Positions 7,343 through 18,416 of a stretch of 64,000 nucleotides of DNA are shown here, piece by piece. Origin of the DNA: Candidatus Cottocaccamicrobium excrementipullorum (GTDB lineage: Bacteria > Bacillota > Clostridia > Lachnospirales > Lachnospiraceae). Within the stretch, counting starts at the first letter, position 1, and every line of letters starts with the position of its first letter. The stretch is taken from NCBI GenBank assembly GCA_018713255.1, contig DVFL01000014.1, positions 1 to 64,000 of the forward strand, in the 5' to 3' direction. The notes under the pieces are model-generated. The model did not search any database. It had not been told where the DNA came from and saw only the letters and a list, made by a program, of their open reading frames with translations. A program made the translations under genes and the position numbers.

Positions 7343-9661
7343 ATGGTAGTAGCTTTACGGGAGGTTGCGGCAAAAAAAATGAAATGGCTGAATGAAAAAA
7401 TGGAAAAATCAAACAAAGGTTTTACGGTTCGTCTGATGGCATCTTACAGTTTGATTCTATTTGTGATTTTATGTATGGGAGTCTTTTTTTGCTATTTTAG
7501 TGTGAGACGAATGAAGCAGGAGGTACGTGAGCAGAATCAAATCGCTTTCTCCCATTCTGTAGAGCAGATGGAGGCAGATCTCAGCTTTTTAACCACATTT
7601 GCTCAGCAGATTTCCAATAATTCCAAATTAGTGCGTCTAGCGAACCTTCCTGATAATAATTGTCGAGATTTTTATCTGCTGGCTTATGAAGTGAGAGAAT
7701 GGCTTTCCTCTCTGCTGCCCAGTCATTCCATGATTCCTATGGATTCTTATTTCATTCATCTGAGAAATACGGATTATATTCTTTCCTTTAACAAGGTGGA
7801 TGATCTGTGGCATCATTACACTAATCGGCTTTTGAAGAAAGAAGATTATCAACGGTGGAAAATGGAAATCGAGGATGAGAAAAAGCAGGGGGTTTTAATC
7901 CCGATCAGATCGTTTGCAGGGACCTATACTAGAGATCCAGACAATTTTTATTATGTAATTTCTATGGATGGGTTTTCTTTTCACAGAATTCCGGCAGATA
8001 TATGTTTTGAGTTAGACGCAGAGAAGATCAAGGACATTTTTTCTGGTTTGAATTTGTATGATGATGGTTTCATTCTTGGGGTGAATTCAGAAGGACAGAT
8101 GATGTTTACTGTCCAAGAGAAGGGGGCAAAAATTGGATCAGAATATGACGGCTCGTTTTTTCAGGGACTTTTTTATGATGAAAATGGCTTTTCTTCTTAT
8201 GAGTCAGAGGCATCAGGGCAAACTATGTTGGTAACACACTGCGGATTGGAACGGGGAAAGTGGAATTATTATTTAGTCCAGCCTTCCGATCAGATTTTGC
8301 ATCCGGTAACGGCGTATCAGCGTATGGTGATGGCTGGAATGGCTGCGGCGATTTTACTGGGTTTTTTAATGATTGCTGTTTTATCCAGAAGAAACAGTCG
8401 GCCTTTTGCGGCCATTAAAGGTGAATTAAGTCGTTCACAAAAGGAGCAGCAGGAACTGCTTGAATTGGCGAAACAGCAGGAGCCTTTAGTGCGAAATTCT
8501 TATATTCGGCAGGTGATACAGGGAAACATTGGCAGTGAAAGGGAGATGGAATACGTACGGGATTATTTGGGATTTTCCAGACAGGGAGAGCAGAAGTATT
8601 ATGTGCTTTACTGTAATATTTATGGGGAAAATTCCATAGGAACAGGAGAGAATGGTTTTTCCGGAAGGCAGCTTGAGATGGAGGCGGAATTTAAAAAATA
8701 TTTTCCGGATCTTAAGGCGGTATGTAGTTTTCAAGAACATTCTTTCGCATTGCTTTTGACTGCGTTGCCGAAAGAAAACGGAGAAAAGATTAAACAGCGT
8801 ATTGCCGAGGAGTTTATCGATCTTCATGATGATCTTTTGGAAAAGGAATCTTTATGGATATTTGGAGGCGTAGGCAGCTGTGTTGCACAAATTGAGTTTG
8901 CTTGGAAGTCCTATCAGCAAGCCAAAGAAGCCATTCATTATACTACTCAGGATCAGGTGATCTGCAGCTATTCTTCTGTTACGCCAAACTCTCAAGGATA
9001 TTATTATCCCGGTGAATTGGCAGCACAGCTAACAGGATTTATTGAAGCGGGAAACCAGCGCCAGATCCGGGAATTGTTTAAGGTCATTCAAAAGGAAAAT
9101 TTGGAGAAACGTATTCTCTCTTCTAGGCAGATGAATTGGCTTCTTTCGGATATTCGGAATACGCTGTTGAAATCCAGATTCAGTCTGAGGGAAGAGGAGA
9201 GGGTAAAAGAAGGTCTTGAAACACTAGATGAAAAACTGGATGAGCTTCCATCATTGAAATTGTGGGAAGATCTGGCATTGGAATTGGCAAAAATGTGGGA
9301 ATCTAATGCATCGGAAAATTATTTAATTAATCAGATTAAACATTATATGGAGGAAAATTATAGCGATCCCTCTCTTTGCTTGACGAAAATTTCAGATGAA
9401 TTCTCCATTTCTGAGTGCTATTTTTCTTATTTATTTAAAAAGACTACAGGTGAAAATTTTTCTTCTTATCTTGAACATCTGAGAATGGGAAAAGCCATCG
9501 AGCTTTTAAAGACTACGAATATTAAGATTTCTCAGATTTTTGCTCAGCTTGGATACAATAATATTACTAGTTTCCGCAGAGCTTTTAAAAAGAACTATGG
9601 CGTGTCTCCCAATCAAGTAAGAGAAGGAATGAATTTGAGTCCAGAAGGACAAAGCGAATAA
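7343..9661 (+). CDS. Membrane-bound AraC-family two-component-like regulator (YesN-like sensor + C-terminal HTH_18)
   Basis: N-terminal TM plus extracytoplasmic region, second TM at MVMAGMAAAILLGFLMIAVL; C-terminal FSISECYFSYLFKKTTGENFSSYLEHLRMGKAIELLKTTNIKISQIFAQLGYNNITSFRRAFKKNYGVSPNQVR. Confidence 0.88.
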   Translation: MVVALREVAAKKMKWLNEKMEKSNKGFTVRLMASYSLILFVILCMGVFFCYFSVRRMKQEVREQNQIAFSHSVEQMEADLSFLTTFAQQISNNSKLVRLANLPDNNCRDFYLLAYEVREWLSSLLPSHSMIPMDSYFIHLRNTDYILSFNKVDDLWHHYTNRLLKKEDYQRWKMEIEDEKKQGVLIPIRSFAGTYTRDPDNFYYVISMDGFSFHRIPADICFELDAEKIKDIFSGLNLYDDGFILGVNSEGQMMFTVQEKGAKIGSEYDGSFFQGLFYDENGFSSYESEASGQTMLVTHCGLERGKWNYYLVQPSDQILHPVTAYQRMVMAGMAAAILLGFLMIAVLSRRNSRPFAAIKGELSRSQKEQQELLELAKQQEPLVRNSYIRQVIQGNIGSEREMEYVRDYLGFSRQGEQKYYVLYCNIYGENSIGTGENGFSGRQLEMEAEFKKYFPDLKAVCSFQEHSFALLLTALPKENGEKIKQRIAEEFIDLHDDLLEKESLWIFGGVGSCVAQIEFAWKSYQQAKEAIHYTTQDQVICSYSSVTPNSQGYYYPGELAAQLTGFIEAGNQRQIRELFKVIQKENLEKRILSSRQMNWLLSDIRNTLLKSRFSLREEERVKEGLETLDEKLDELPSLKLWEDLALELAKMWESNASENYLINQIKHYMEENYSDPSLCLTKISDEFSISECYFSYLFKKTTGENFSSYLEHLRMGKAIELLKTTNIKISQIFAQLGYNNITSFRRAFKKNYGVSPNQVREGMNLSPEGQSE

Positions 9662-9664
9662 ACA

Positions 9665-9712
9665 GAATCCCCTTTTGCAAGAACTTTACGTTCTGGACAG
9701 AGGGGATTTTTA
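9665..9712 (+). terminator. Rho-independent terminator
   Basis: AATCCCC ... GGGGATTTTT. Confidence 0.6.
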
Positions 9713-9766
9713 TAGTTGATGGGCTCTTGGAGTTAGATGGCTTTTTCTTCTGCTGATAGATAGCCA

Positions 9767-9795
9767 TTGAAACCTTCCCAAGATACTCCTATAAT
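9767..9795 (+). promoter_or_regulatory. Sigma-A-like promoter
   Basis: TTGAAA-N17-TATAAT. Confidence 0.6.
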
Positions 9796-9836
9796 GAAGA
9801 ACGTTAATCCATTTCTTAAATCAAAAGGAGGACATC

Positions 9837-11888
9837 ATGATCCACAGACAATCTCTGGTTACTCGCCACAACCTAGTCTTAACTCAGATACACCGCGATT
9901 CTCCCCTGTCCATCGGCAATGGAGAATTCGTGTTTACGGCAGATATAACAGGGCTGCAGACTTTATACCATGAATACGAAGAAACCTTCCCTCTCTGCAC
10001 TATGGCCAATTTCGGCTGGCATGTAAAGACAGACCAGGGAAGAGTGTATACCTTAAAGGACTTGCCCATGACGGAGTATCACAGTCAGGGCAGAACCTTT
10101 TTCTATCCCGTAAAGAAAACACCGGAAAATGCGCGGGTGTATGACTGGCTTCGGGAAAACCCCCATAAAGTCAACTTGTTCCGTCTTGGGTTTGTGCTGG
10201 ACGGGAGAGAAATAAAGCCGGAGCAGCTGACCCAGATCAGTCAGGAGCTGGATTTGTACCGGGGAGTGCTGACCAGCGCATTTTGTGTGGAAGGAAAGCA
10301 GGTAAAGGTGCAGACTGTCTGCAGCAGCCAGGTGAATGAAATCGCCTGCCATATCAAAATGGAAGAAGGATTGGAAAAGCGTCTGGGTTTGGCGCTGGAG
10401 TTCCCCTATGGTTCCCCGGCAATCAGCGGTTCGGACTGGGAAAGCCCGGAAAAGCACGAAAGCCTGTTAACCTCTCTTGGGAAGAACCATTGGCTGATTC
10501 ACCGGACAATGGATGATCTGGAATACCAGGCGGCGGTGGATCTGGAGAATGGAACATTAGTTCAGAGGGAGAAGCATCGCTTTGAGGTCATCTGTTCAGG
10601 CGAAAGCCTCAGGATTGGGGTGATGGTGGTTCCAGGCACAGAATCTTCCTCCATAAAATTTCCCATGAAAACCTTCAGAGACTGCGCCCATGAGGCAGAA
10701 ACATTCTGGAAAACTTTTTGGGAGACTACGGGGTTAATGGATTTTAGCAGGGTAAAGGATAATCGGGCCAAGGAGCTGGAGCGGCGGGAGATCTTGTCTT
10801 TATATCTGCTGCGGCTGCAGTGCGCCGGCTCCCTGCCTCCGGCGGAAACAGGCTTAACCTGCAACAGCTGGTACGGCAAGTTTCATCTGGAAATGCATTT
10901 TTGGCACAGTGGGTTCTGGCCTCTTTATTCCCAGGGAAAGCTTTTGGAGAATTCTCTTCCCTGGTATCGGGCCCATGTGCAGGAAGCCAGGGAAAACAGC
11001 AGGAGAAATGGATACAAGGGGGCCAGATGGCCCAAAATGACCGGCCCGGAAGGGGTGGATTCGCCATCAAAGATCGCTCCGCTGCTAATCTGGCAGCAGC
11101 CTCATTTGATTTTCATGCTGGAGCTTTTGTACCGGTGCAGCCCGGAGAAGAGGATTCTGGAGGAGTATTTTGATCTGGTGTGGGAGACGGCGGAGTTTAT
11201 GGTGGATTTTGCTCAGTGGAATCCGGAGACAAAAGCATATGATCTGAACCCGCCTCTGATTCCTGTTCAGGAGAAACATGATCCCATGGTGACGAAGAAT
11301 CCTGCCTTTGAGCTGGTATACTGGAAGGAAACCCTGGAGATCGCCGCAGCATGGGCTGGACGGCTTAACCGGGAGTATCCCGAAGAATGGAAGCAGGTAG
11401 GGGAAAAGATGGCGGCGCCGGCAGCAGAGGGAGGCGTTTATTTAGCTCATGCCAATGCTCCGGATACCTTTACTCATTATGCCAAGGATCATCCCTCCAT
11501 GCTTATGGCCTATGGGTTGTTAAAGGGGGAGGAGCTTGATCGGGAAATGGTGAAAAGAACCCTGGAGAAAGTTTTGGAAACCTGGGATTTTTCCACGGCC
11601 TGGGGATGGGATTTTGCGGTGATGGCTATGACGGCGGCGAAGCTTGGGGATAAGGAACTGGCCGTTGATCTGTTATTAAAACCTGCCCAGAAAAATGAGT
11701 ATGTGTTAAATGGGCACAATAGGCAGGGATACCGGAAGGATCTGCCTTTGTACCTGCCGGGAAACGGCTCTTTTCTTTACGGCCTGGCGGTGATCGGGGG
11801 AGAAGGAGAGGAGAGCAGCGGCGGAAATCATGGATTCCCGGAGGGATGGGAGGTGGAGATGGAAGGGATTCAAAAGGGCTATTGTTAA
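9837..11888 (+). CDS. Six-hairpin-type glycosidase-like protein (GH65/GH95-like)
   Basis: SIGNGEFVFTADITGLQTL, CNSWYGKFHLEMHFWHSGFWPLYSQGK; aromatic-rich helical architecture. Confidence 0.65.
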   Translation: MIHRQSLVTRHNLVLTQIHRDSPLSIGNGEFVFTADITGLQTLYHEYEETFPLCTMANFGWHVKTDQGRVYTLKDLPMTEYHSQGRTFFYPVKKTPENARVYDWLRENPHKVNLFRLGFVLDGREIKPEQLTQISQELDLYRGVLTSAFCVEGKQVKVQTVCSSQVNEIACHIKMEEGLEKRLGLALEFPYGSPAISGSDWESPEKHESLLTSLGKNHWLIHRTMDDLEYQAAVDLENGTLVQREKHRFEVICSGESLRIGVMVVPGTESSSIKFPMKTFRDCAHEAETFWKTFWETTGLMDFSRVKDNRAKELERREILSLYLLRLQCAGSLPPAETGLTCNSWYGKFHLEMHFWHSGFWPLYSQGKLLENSLPWYRAHVQEARENSRRNGYKGARWPKMTGPEGVDSPSKIAPLLIWQQPHLIFMLELLYRCSPEKRILEEYFDLVWETAEFMVDFAQWNPETKAYDLNPPLIPVQEKHDPMVTKNPAFELVYWKETLEIAAAWAGRLNREYPEEWKQVGEKMAAPAAEGGVYLAHANAPDTFTHYAKDHPSMLMAYGLLKGEELDREMVKRTLEKVLETWDFSTAWGWDFAVMAMTAAKLGDKELAVDLLLKPAQKNEYVLNGHNRQGYRKDLPLYLPGNGSFLYGLAVIGGEGEESSGGNHGFPEGWEVEMEGIQKGYC

Positions 11889-11951
11889 AGTAGTTCGGCC
11901 TCTTCTTCTTAACTTATGCCATAATACAAGCATAACAAAAGAAGGAGAGGG

Positions 11952-12896
11952 TTGCACATGAAATTTGAGAAGACACGGCAGGAAACGGACATCAGGGAGT
12001 TTATCCATCATCTTACGCTGGAGAGAAATCTTTCGGATAATACCATTAAAGCGTATTACAGCGATCTTTCCGGGCTGATGAATTGGATGGAAATGGATCA
12101 TAAGGAGGAATTGAACAGCGCAGCGCTGTCTGGATATTTTTTTCATCTGCAGATGGAGCGGAAGATGGCGGCCAGATCCATTCGGAGAAAGTACGTTTCC
12201 ATTCAGCAGTATTGTGTTTTTCTGAATCAGAAGTATTCCACGGGGGAGCGTTTTTTTAATTTTTCTTCCCGGCGGTTCCAGCTGCCGAAAACCTTGCCCA
12301 AGACTTTGACCAATGAAGAGATTAAGCGGCTGATTTCTTCGGTGAACGAGGAATATCAAGAAGCTTCTTCTGACCACGCGAGAAAGCTTTGCATTCGAAA
12401 TATGTGCATCATTGAGCTTTTGTTCTGCCTGGGGCTCAGAGTGGGGGAGATCAGCGCCATGAATCTGGAGGATTACCGGCAGGACGAGCATGCGGTGCTG
12501 ATTCACGGGAAAGGAAACAAGGAGAGGATTTTGTATATCCCATCGCCGGCGGTGATTCAGAAGATGGACAGATGGCTGAGCCTCAGGGCGGAAAGCCAGG
12601 CGGACAGTTCTGCCGTGTTCATCAGCAGGAGAGGCACCAGGCTGAGCATTTACAGCATTGAAAATGTGTTCTATAAATACAGAAACCGGGCCCGGATCAA
12701 TCCCAGCGCTACGCCCCATTATCTGCGGCACAGCTTCGCCACCCAGCTGTTAAATAATGGAGCCGGAATCCGGGATGTGCAGGAGCTGTTAGGCCACAGC
12801 AGCCTGATGACCACCCAGATCTATACGGAAGTTTCCATGTCCAGAAAGATTGAGGTAATGATGAAATATAATGGAAGGAACCGGATTGAGGTGTAG
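11952..12896 (+). CDS. Tyrosine recombinase, XerC/XerD-like
   Basis: SAM-like N-domain; LGLRVGEIS (R), [12 protein letters not shown] (HxxR), [13 protein letters not shown] (H...Y). Confidence 0.9.
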   Translation: MHMKFEKTRQETDIREFIHHLTLERNLSDNTIKAYYSDLSGLMNWMEMDHKEELNSAALSGYFFHLQMERKMAARSIRRKYVSIQQYCVFLNQKYSTGERFFNFSSRRFQLPKTLPKTLTNEEIKRLISSVNEEYQEASSDHARKLCIRNMCIIELLFCLGLRVGEISAMNLEDYRQDEHAVLIHGKGNKERILYIPSPAVIQKMDRWLSLRAESQADSSAVFISRRGTRLSIYSIENVFYKYRNRARINPSATPHYLRHSFATQLLNNGAGIRDVQELLGHSSLMTTQIYTEVSMSRKIEVMMKYNGRNRIEV

Positions 12897-12912
12897 GTTT
12901 TAGGGAGAATGA

Positions 12913-12955
12913 TTGGAAGCAGTCAAGTTTGTGATTGCTTCCATTTTTTTTTTTG
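12913..12955 (+). terminator. Rho-independent terminator
   Basis: TTGGAAGCA ... TGCTTCCA followed by a long T-run. Confidence 0.8.
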
Positions 12956-13076
12956 CCAAAACCCAATATTGTACAGACTTTTCTCACGATCTGAAATTCC
13001 TTCCCGGGAAGGTATCCCATAAAATGACGGTAACAGGCGTGATAAACATAAGATTAATGGATAAGGAGTTTAAATC

Positions 13077-14126
13077 ATGAGTAAAGTTGCGTTGATTACA
13101 GGCATTACTGGTCAGGACGGTTCTTATCTGGCGGAGTTTCTGCTGGAGAAAGGGTATGAGGTCCACGGCATTACCCGCCGGGCATCCATTTCCAATACGG
13201 CCCGCATCGATCATCTGATCGAAGCAGGCTCCATTACCCTTCATGACGGAGATTTGTCCGATTCTTCTTCTTTGATCAGAATCATCAACCTGGTGCAGCC
13301 TGATGAAATTTACAACCTGGCGGCCCAGAGCCATGTGCAGGTTTCTTTTGATGTGCCGGAGTATTCCGGAGATGTGGACGCCATCGGCGTTCTTAGGATT
13401 CTAGAGGCGGTGCGGATTTTGGGCCTGACGAAGAAAACCAAGATTTATCAGGCTTCTACTTCTGAGCTTTATGGCAAGGTGGAGGAGGTTCCCCAGAGGG
13501 AGACCACGCCTTTCCACCCCTACAGTCCATACGCAGTGGCCAAGCAGTATGGTTTCTGGATTACCAAGGAGTACCGGGAAGCTTACGGGATGTTTGCGGT
13601 AAATGGAATTCTGTTTAATCATGAGTCGGAGCGCCGGGGCGAGAATTTCGTTACCCGGAAAATCACCCTGGCGGCGGGACGGATCGCGGAAGGCCTTCAG
13701 GATCATCTGGAGTTAGGCAACATGGACAGCTTAAGAGACTGGGGCTACGCCAAGGATTATGTGGAGTGCATGTGGCTGATCATGCAGCAGGATAAGCCGG
13801 AGGATTTCGTCATCGCCACCGGAGTACAGCATACGGTTCGTGATTTTACGGAGAAGGCTTTTGCAGCCAACGGCATCACCATCCGCTGGGAGGGAAAAGG
13901 TCTGGAGGAGAAAGGCTATGACGCGTCCACGGGAAAAATGCTGGTTTGTGTAAATCCTGCCTGGTTCAGACCTACAGATGTGGATAATCTGTGGGGCGAT
14001 CCCACCAAGGCGAAGACGGTTCTTGGCTGGAATCCGCAGAAAACCTCTTATGAGCAGCTGGTGGAGATTATGGCCAAGCATGACCGGGAGCTGGCGAAAC
14101 GGGAAAAGGCCATGAAGCAGGCTTAG
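13077..14126 (+). CDS. gmd: GDP-mannose 4,6-dehydratase
   Basis: [31 protein letters not shown]; YxxxK-type [26 protein letters not shown]. Confidence 0.95.
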   Translation: MSKVALITGITGQDGSYLAEFLLEKGYEVHGITRRASISNTARIDHLIEAGSITLHDGDLSDSSSLIRIINLVQPDEIYNLAAQSHVQVSFDVPEYSGDVDAIGVLRILEAVRILGLTKKTKIYQASTSELYGKVEEVPQRETTPFHPYSPYAVAKQYGFWITKEYREAYGMFAVNGILFNHESERRGENFVTRKITLAAGRIAEGLQDHLELGNMDSLRDWGYAKDYVECMWLIMQQDKPEDFVIATGVQHTVRDFTEKAFAANGITIRWEGKGLEEKGYDASTGKMLVCVNPAWFRPTDVDNLWGDPTKAKTVLGWNPQKTSYEQLVEIMAKHDRELAKREKAMKQA

Positions 14127-14208
14127 GGCCGCAGGGGCAGGAACAGCCGTTCCTGGGGCAGCGCTGCCAATAACAGTCAGCGGCAAAAAGAAAGGAAGAG
14201 AGAAGATC

Positions 14209-15153
14209 ATGATGGAGAAGAATGCGAAAATCTACGTTGCCGGCCATCGGGGAATGGTAGGTTCTGCCATTGTCCGGGAGCTTGAGCGTCAGGGATATAC
14301 CAATATTATTACTCGTACCCACAAGGAGCTGGATCTGTGCCGTCAGGAGGCGGTGGAGGCTTTCTTTGCTCAGGAGAAGCCGGAGTATGTATTTTTAGCG
14401 GCGGCCAAGGTGGGAGGCATTATGGCCAATCAGGATGCCCTGGCGGACTTTATGTACGACAATATGATCCTGGAAATGAACGTGATTCATTCTGCATGGC
14501 AGAACGGCTGCAAGAAGCTGGAGTTTTTAGGTTCCTCCTGCATTTATCCCAGGATGGCGCCTCAGCCCATGCCGGAGAGCTGCCTTTTGACTTCTGAGCT
14601 GGAGAAAACCAATGAGGCTTATGCTCTGGCGAAAATTTCTGGCCTGAAATACTGTGAATTCCTGAACCGTCAGTATGGAACGGATTATATCAGCGTGATG
14701 CCCACCAATCTTTACGGGCCCAATGACAATTATCATCCCACCCACAGCCATGTGCTTCCGGCCTTAATCCGCCGGTTCCATGAAGCGAAGGAAGCCGGCC
14801 TTGATACCGTTACCTGCTGGGGAGACGGCTCGCCTTTAAGAGAGTTCTTATATGTGGATGACTTGGCCAATCTCTGCGTGTTCCTGATGAACAATTATTC
14901 CGGCAATGAAACGGTAAACGCGGGAACGGGAAAAGAGCTGTCCATCAAAGAGCTGACGGAGCTGGTGGCCAAGGTAGTAGGATATACAGGAAAAATTCAG
15001 TGGGATACTTCCAAGCCCAACGGAACCCCTCGAAAGCTTCTGGATGTGTCCAAGGCGGCGAAATTAGGCTGGACTTACAAGACGGAGCTGGAGGACGGCA
15101 TCCGTCTGGCTTATGAGGATTTTCTGAATAATCCCATGCGGGCGGAGCGGTAA
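14209..15153 (+). CDS. fcl: GDP-L-fucose synthase
   Basis: [63 protein letters not shown]. Confidence 0.95.
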   Translation: MMEKNAKIYVAGHRGMVGSAIVRELERQGYTNIITRTHKELDLCRQEAVEAFFAQEKPEYVFLAAAKVGGIMANQDALADFMYDNMILEMNVIHSAWQNGCKKLEFLGSSCIYPRMAPQPMPESCLLTSELEKTNEAYALAKISGLKYCEFLNRQYGTDYISVMPTNLYGPNDNYHPTHSHVLPALIRRFHEAKEAGLDTVTCWGDGSPLREFLYVDDLANLCVFLMNNYSGNETVNAGTGKELSIKELTELVAKVVGYTGKIQWDTSKPNGTPRKLLDVSKAAKLGWTYKTELEDGIRLAYEDFLNNPMRAER

Positions 15154-15172
15154 GGTTACAGGAGAAAAAGGA

Positions 15173-16492
15173 ATGAATATTGTACTATTGTCCGGAGGTT
15201 CGGGAAAACGGCTTTGGCCTTTATCCAATGACATCCGGTCGAAACAGTTTATTAAAATTTTCAAAAATGAAGAGGGCGCTTACGAATCCATGGTGCAGCG
15301 GGTATACCGTCAGATCAAGAAGGCGGACCCGGAGGCAGCGGTAACTATTGCCACTTCCAAGGCTCAGGTTTCCGCCATCCACAATCAGCTGGGAGAGAAT
15401 GTGGGGATTTCCGTAGAGCCCTGCCGTCGGGATACGTTCCCGGCCATTGTGCTGGCTTCTGCTTATCTCGCGGATGTTCAGGGGGTTGACCTTTCTGAGC
15501 CGGTGGTGGTGTGCCCTGTGGATCCTTATGTAGAGGATGATTATTTCTTTGCCCTGAAAAGACTGGGAGAGCAGGCGAAAAAGGGGGAGGCCAATCTGGT
15601 GCTCATGGGCATTGAGCCCACTTACCCCTCTGAAAAGTACGGCTACATTATTCCAGAAGACGGCGGGGCAGTGAGCAAGGTTTCTACCTTTAAAGAGAAG
15701 CCGGATGAAGCCACCGCCAGAGCTTACATCGAACAAGGGGCTTTGTGGAACGGAGGTGTATTTGCCTACCAGCTAGGATACCTTCTGAAAAAGGCCCATG
15801 AGATGATCCAGTTTGCGGACTACCAGGATCTTTACCAGAAATACAGCTCTCTGCCCAAAATTTCCTTTGATTACGCGGTGGTGGAAAAGGAAGAGAAGAT
15901 TCAGGTGATGCGCTTTTCTGGGGAATGGAAGGATCTGGGAACCTGGAATACATTGACGGAGGCCATGGAGGAGAATACCGTAGGCGACGCCATGTTAAAT
16001 GACACCTGCACCAATGTGCATGTGGTCAATGAGCTGAAGGTACCGGTTCTGGCCATGGGGCTTCATGATGTAGTGATTTCCGCGTCCCCGGAGGGAATTC
16101 TGGTGTCGGACAAGGGACAGTCCAGCTATATCAAACCTTATGTGGATTCCATTGACCAGCAGATCATGTTCGCGGAAAAAAGCTGGGGAAGCTTCCGGGT
16201 GCTGGACGTGGAGGAGGAAAGCCTGACCATTAAGGTCACCTTAAATCCGGGTCATAAGATGAACTACCATAGCCACAGAAACCGAGACGAGGTATGGATC
16301 GTGATTTCCGGCCGGGGACGGACACTTCTGGATGGAATGTACCGGAAGGTATCTCCGGGAGATGTGATTGTCATGCCTGCAGGCTGCCGCCACACGGTGT
16401 TTGCGGACACGGAATTGAAAATGGTGGAAGTTCAGATCGGACGGGAGATTTCTGTTCTGGACAAGCAGAAGTATCCCATGACAGAAGCGTAA
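15173..16492 (+). CDS. manC: Mannose-1-phosphate guanylyltransferase with C-terminal cupin
   Basis: LSGGSGKRLWPLSNDIRSKQF; FKEKPD; C-terminal HSHRNRDEVWIVISGRGRTLLDG. Confidence 0.93.
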   Translation: MNIVLLSGGSGKRLWPLSNDIRSKQFIKIFKNEEGAYESMVQRVYRQIKKADPEAAVTIATSKAQVSAIHNQLGENVGISVEPCRRDTFPAIVLASAYLADVQGVDLSEPVVVCPVDPYVEDDYFFALKRLGEQAKKGEANLVLMGIEPTYPSEKYGYIIPEDGGAVSKVSTFKEKPDEATARAYIEQGALWNGGVFAYQLGYLLKKAHEMIQFADYQDLYQKYSSLPKISFDYAVVEKEEKIQVMRFSGEWKDLGTWNTLTEAMEENTVGDAMLNDTCTNVHVVNELKVPVLAMGLHDVVISASPEGILVSDKGQSSYIKPYVDSIDQQIMFAEKSWGSFRVLDVEEESLTIKVTLNPGHKMNYHSHRNRDEVWIVISGRGRTLLDGMYRKVSPGDVIVMPAGCRHTVFADTELKMVEVQIGREISVLDKQKYPMTEA

Positions 16493-16520
16493 ACAGGAAG
16501 GGAGCAAAAGGAAACAGGCC

Positions 16521-18257
16521 ATGAATGACAGCATCATGAGACAGTACGAACGTTGGGTGAGGGAAGCATCAGAAGATCCGAAAATTGCAGAAGAACTGAG
16601 GGCTTTGGCCGGGAAAGAAGAGGAGATCAACGACAGGTTTTACCGGGACCTGGCATTCGGCACCGGAGGACTTCGAGGCGTGATGGGGGCGGGCACCAAC
16701 CGGATGAACATTTACACCGTGGCCAAGGCTTCCCAGGGACTGGCGGATTATGTGAGGAACCAGTCAGGCTGCGGGGGGACAGGGCCTGAGGGAACACCGT
16801 CTGAAGGAACAGAGGTCAGAATCGCTGTTTCTTATGACAGCCGGCTGAACTCCGCCCAGTTTGCCAGGAAAGCCTGCCAGGTGTTTGCGGCCAACGGCAT
16901 TGAGGCTTATCTATTTCCCAGGCTCATGCCCACCCCCTGCCTTTCTTTTGCGGTGCGCAGCCTTCAATGCAGCGCCGGCGTGATGATCACTGCTTCCCAC
17001 AATCCCTCAAAATACAATGGATACAAGGTGTATGGCCCGGACGGATGCCAGATTACCACCAGGGCGGCAAAGGCTATTCTGGAAGAAATCCAGAAGCTGG
17101 ACCTGTTTCAGGATATCCGCCAGATGGACTTCGAAGCGGGAATCCAGAAGGGCATGATCCGCCGCATCCCGGAAGAGATTTACCGGGACTATGTGGAGGC
17201 GGTGAAAAGCCAGTCTGTCCTTTACGGAAAGCAAGTTGACCGGAGCGCAGCCATTGTGTACTCTCCCTTAAACGGCACCGGACTTCAGCCGGTGATGGAT
17301 ACCCTTAAAGAGGCAGGATATACCAATGTTTCCGTAGTAAAAGAACAGGAAAAACCTGACGGCGCATTCCCCACCTGCCCTTATCCGAATCCAGAAATTC
17401 CAGAGGCTATGGAGCTGGGAATCCAGGAGGCGAAAAGGCTGGGGGCGGAGCTGTTTCTGGCCACCGACCCGGACTGCGACCGGGTGGGAGCGGCAGTGAA
17501 AAACCACCAGGGAGAATATACCCTTCTTTCCGGCAATGAAACGGGGATGCTTCTTCTTGATTATCTCTGCGCCCGCCGCCAGGAAGCCGGAACCATGCCT
17601 GAGGATCCGGTGTGCATGAAAACCATTGTGACCATTGATATGGCGGAGCGGATCGCGGCCCACTATGGAGTCAGAACCATTAATGTGCTTACCGGATTTA
17701 AATACATCGGAGAGCAGATCGGACTTCTGGAGGCAGAGGGCAAGGAAGATTCCTTTGTGTTCGGCCTGGAGGAAAGCTATGGTTACCTGTCCGGAACTTA
17801 TGTGCGGGATAAAGACGGAGTGAACGCCGTATTCCTGGTCTGCGAGATGTTTGCCTATTATAAAACCCAAGGAATCAGCCTTTTAGACCGGCTTGAGGAG
17901 CTGTACCGTCAGTACGGATACTGCCTCAACACCCTTCATTCCTACGAATTCCAGGGCCAGGCCGGGGCGGCTAAGATGGAAAAAATCATGGAGCGCTTCA
18001 GAGGCGGAATGAAACAGATCGGCAAAAAGCCGGTGAAGACCTGCCTGGATTATGCCCAGGGCCTGGATGGACTCCCAAAGTCCAATGTTCTGAAATTTCT
18101 GCTGGAGGATCACTGCTCTGTGGTGATCCGGCCCTCAGGAACAGAGCCGAAGATGAAGGTTTACTTCTCTGTCAGCGCCAAAGATCGGGAGATGGCAGCG
18201 GAAGCGGAGCGGGAAATGGCGAAGGATGTGGAAGAGATGGTGGATGGGGCGGAATAA
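16521..18257 (+). CDS. Phosphoglucomutase/phosphomannomutase (alpha-D-phosphohexomutase)
   Basis: GTGGLRGVMGAGTNRMN; GVMITASHNPSKYNGYKVYG; ATDPDCDRVG; RPSGTEPKMKVYFSV. Confidence 0.93.
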   Translation: MNDSIMRQYERWVREASEDPKIAEELRALAGKEEEINDRFYRDLAFGTGGLRGVMGAGTNRMNIYTVAKASQGLADYVRNQSGCGGTGPEGTPSEGTEVRIAVSYDSRLNSAQFARKACQVFAANGIEAYLFPRLMPTPCLSFAVRSLQCSAGVMITASHNPSKYNGYKVYGPDGCQITTRAAKAILEEIQKLDLFQDIRQMDFEAGIQKGMIRRIPEEIYRDYVEAVKSQSVLYGKQVDRSAAIVYSPLNGTGLQPVMDTLKEAGYTNVSVVKEQEKPDGAFPTCPYPNPEIPEAMELGIQEAKRLGAELFLATDPDCDRVGAAVKNHQGEYTLLSGNETGMLLLDYLCARRQEAGTMPEDPVCMKTIVTIDMAERIAAHYGVRTINVLTGFKYIGEQIGLLEAEGKEDSFVFGLEESYGYLSGTYVRDKDGVNAVFLVCEMFAYYKTQGISLLDRLEELYRQYGYCLNTLHSYEFQGQAGAAKMEKIMERFRGGMKQIGKKPVKTCLDYAQGLDGLPKSNVLKFLLEDHCSVVIRPSGTEPKMKVYFSVSAKDREMAAEAEREMAKDVEEMVDGAE

Positions 18258-18281
18258 GAACTGAACAGGAAAATATCCGCC

Positions 18282-18310
18282 TTGCAACAGAAATATACGT
18301 ATGATATAAT
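18282..18310 (+). promoter_or_regulatory. Sigma-A-like promoter
   Basis: TTGCAA-N17-TATAAT. Confidence 0.6.
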
Positions 18311-18385
18311 CTAGCTGCGATTGAAGAATATACGCCCTTTTCTGAAGCCGGCAGAATGGGATTGTATTAATCATTTAGAGGACAG

Positions 18386-18416
18386 AAAAAGGGGGCCTGA
18401 CATTGGCTCCCTTTTT
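18386..18416 (+). terminator. Terminator-like hairpin in the leader of the HD-MBL gene (candidate attenuator, or terminator of the upstream operon)
   Basis: AAAAAGGGGGCC-TGACATT-GGCTCCCTTTTT, 12-bp stem with one wobble, T5. Confidence 0.6.

Noticed and set aside
11706-12731. 341-aa minus-strand ORF antisense to the tyrosine recombinase
   Set aside because: Overlaps a clear XerC/D-like gene; its translation is His/Pro/Arg/Gln-rich with no family motif, typical of a shadow ORF.
11952-12896. Recombinase as evidence of a prophage or integrative element
   Set aside because: No attachment-site repeats, phage or conjugation genes nearby; flanks are metabolic genes.
17268-17870. 200-aa minus-strand ORF
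   Set aside because: Fully inside the hexomutase gene; no recognisable motif or convincing RBS.
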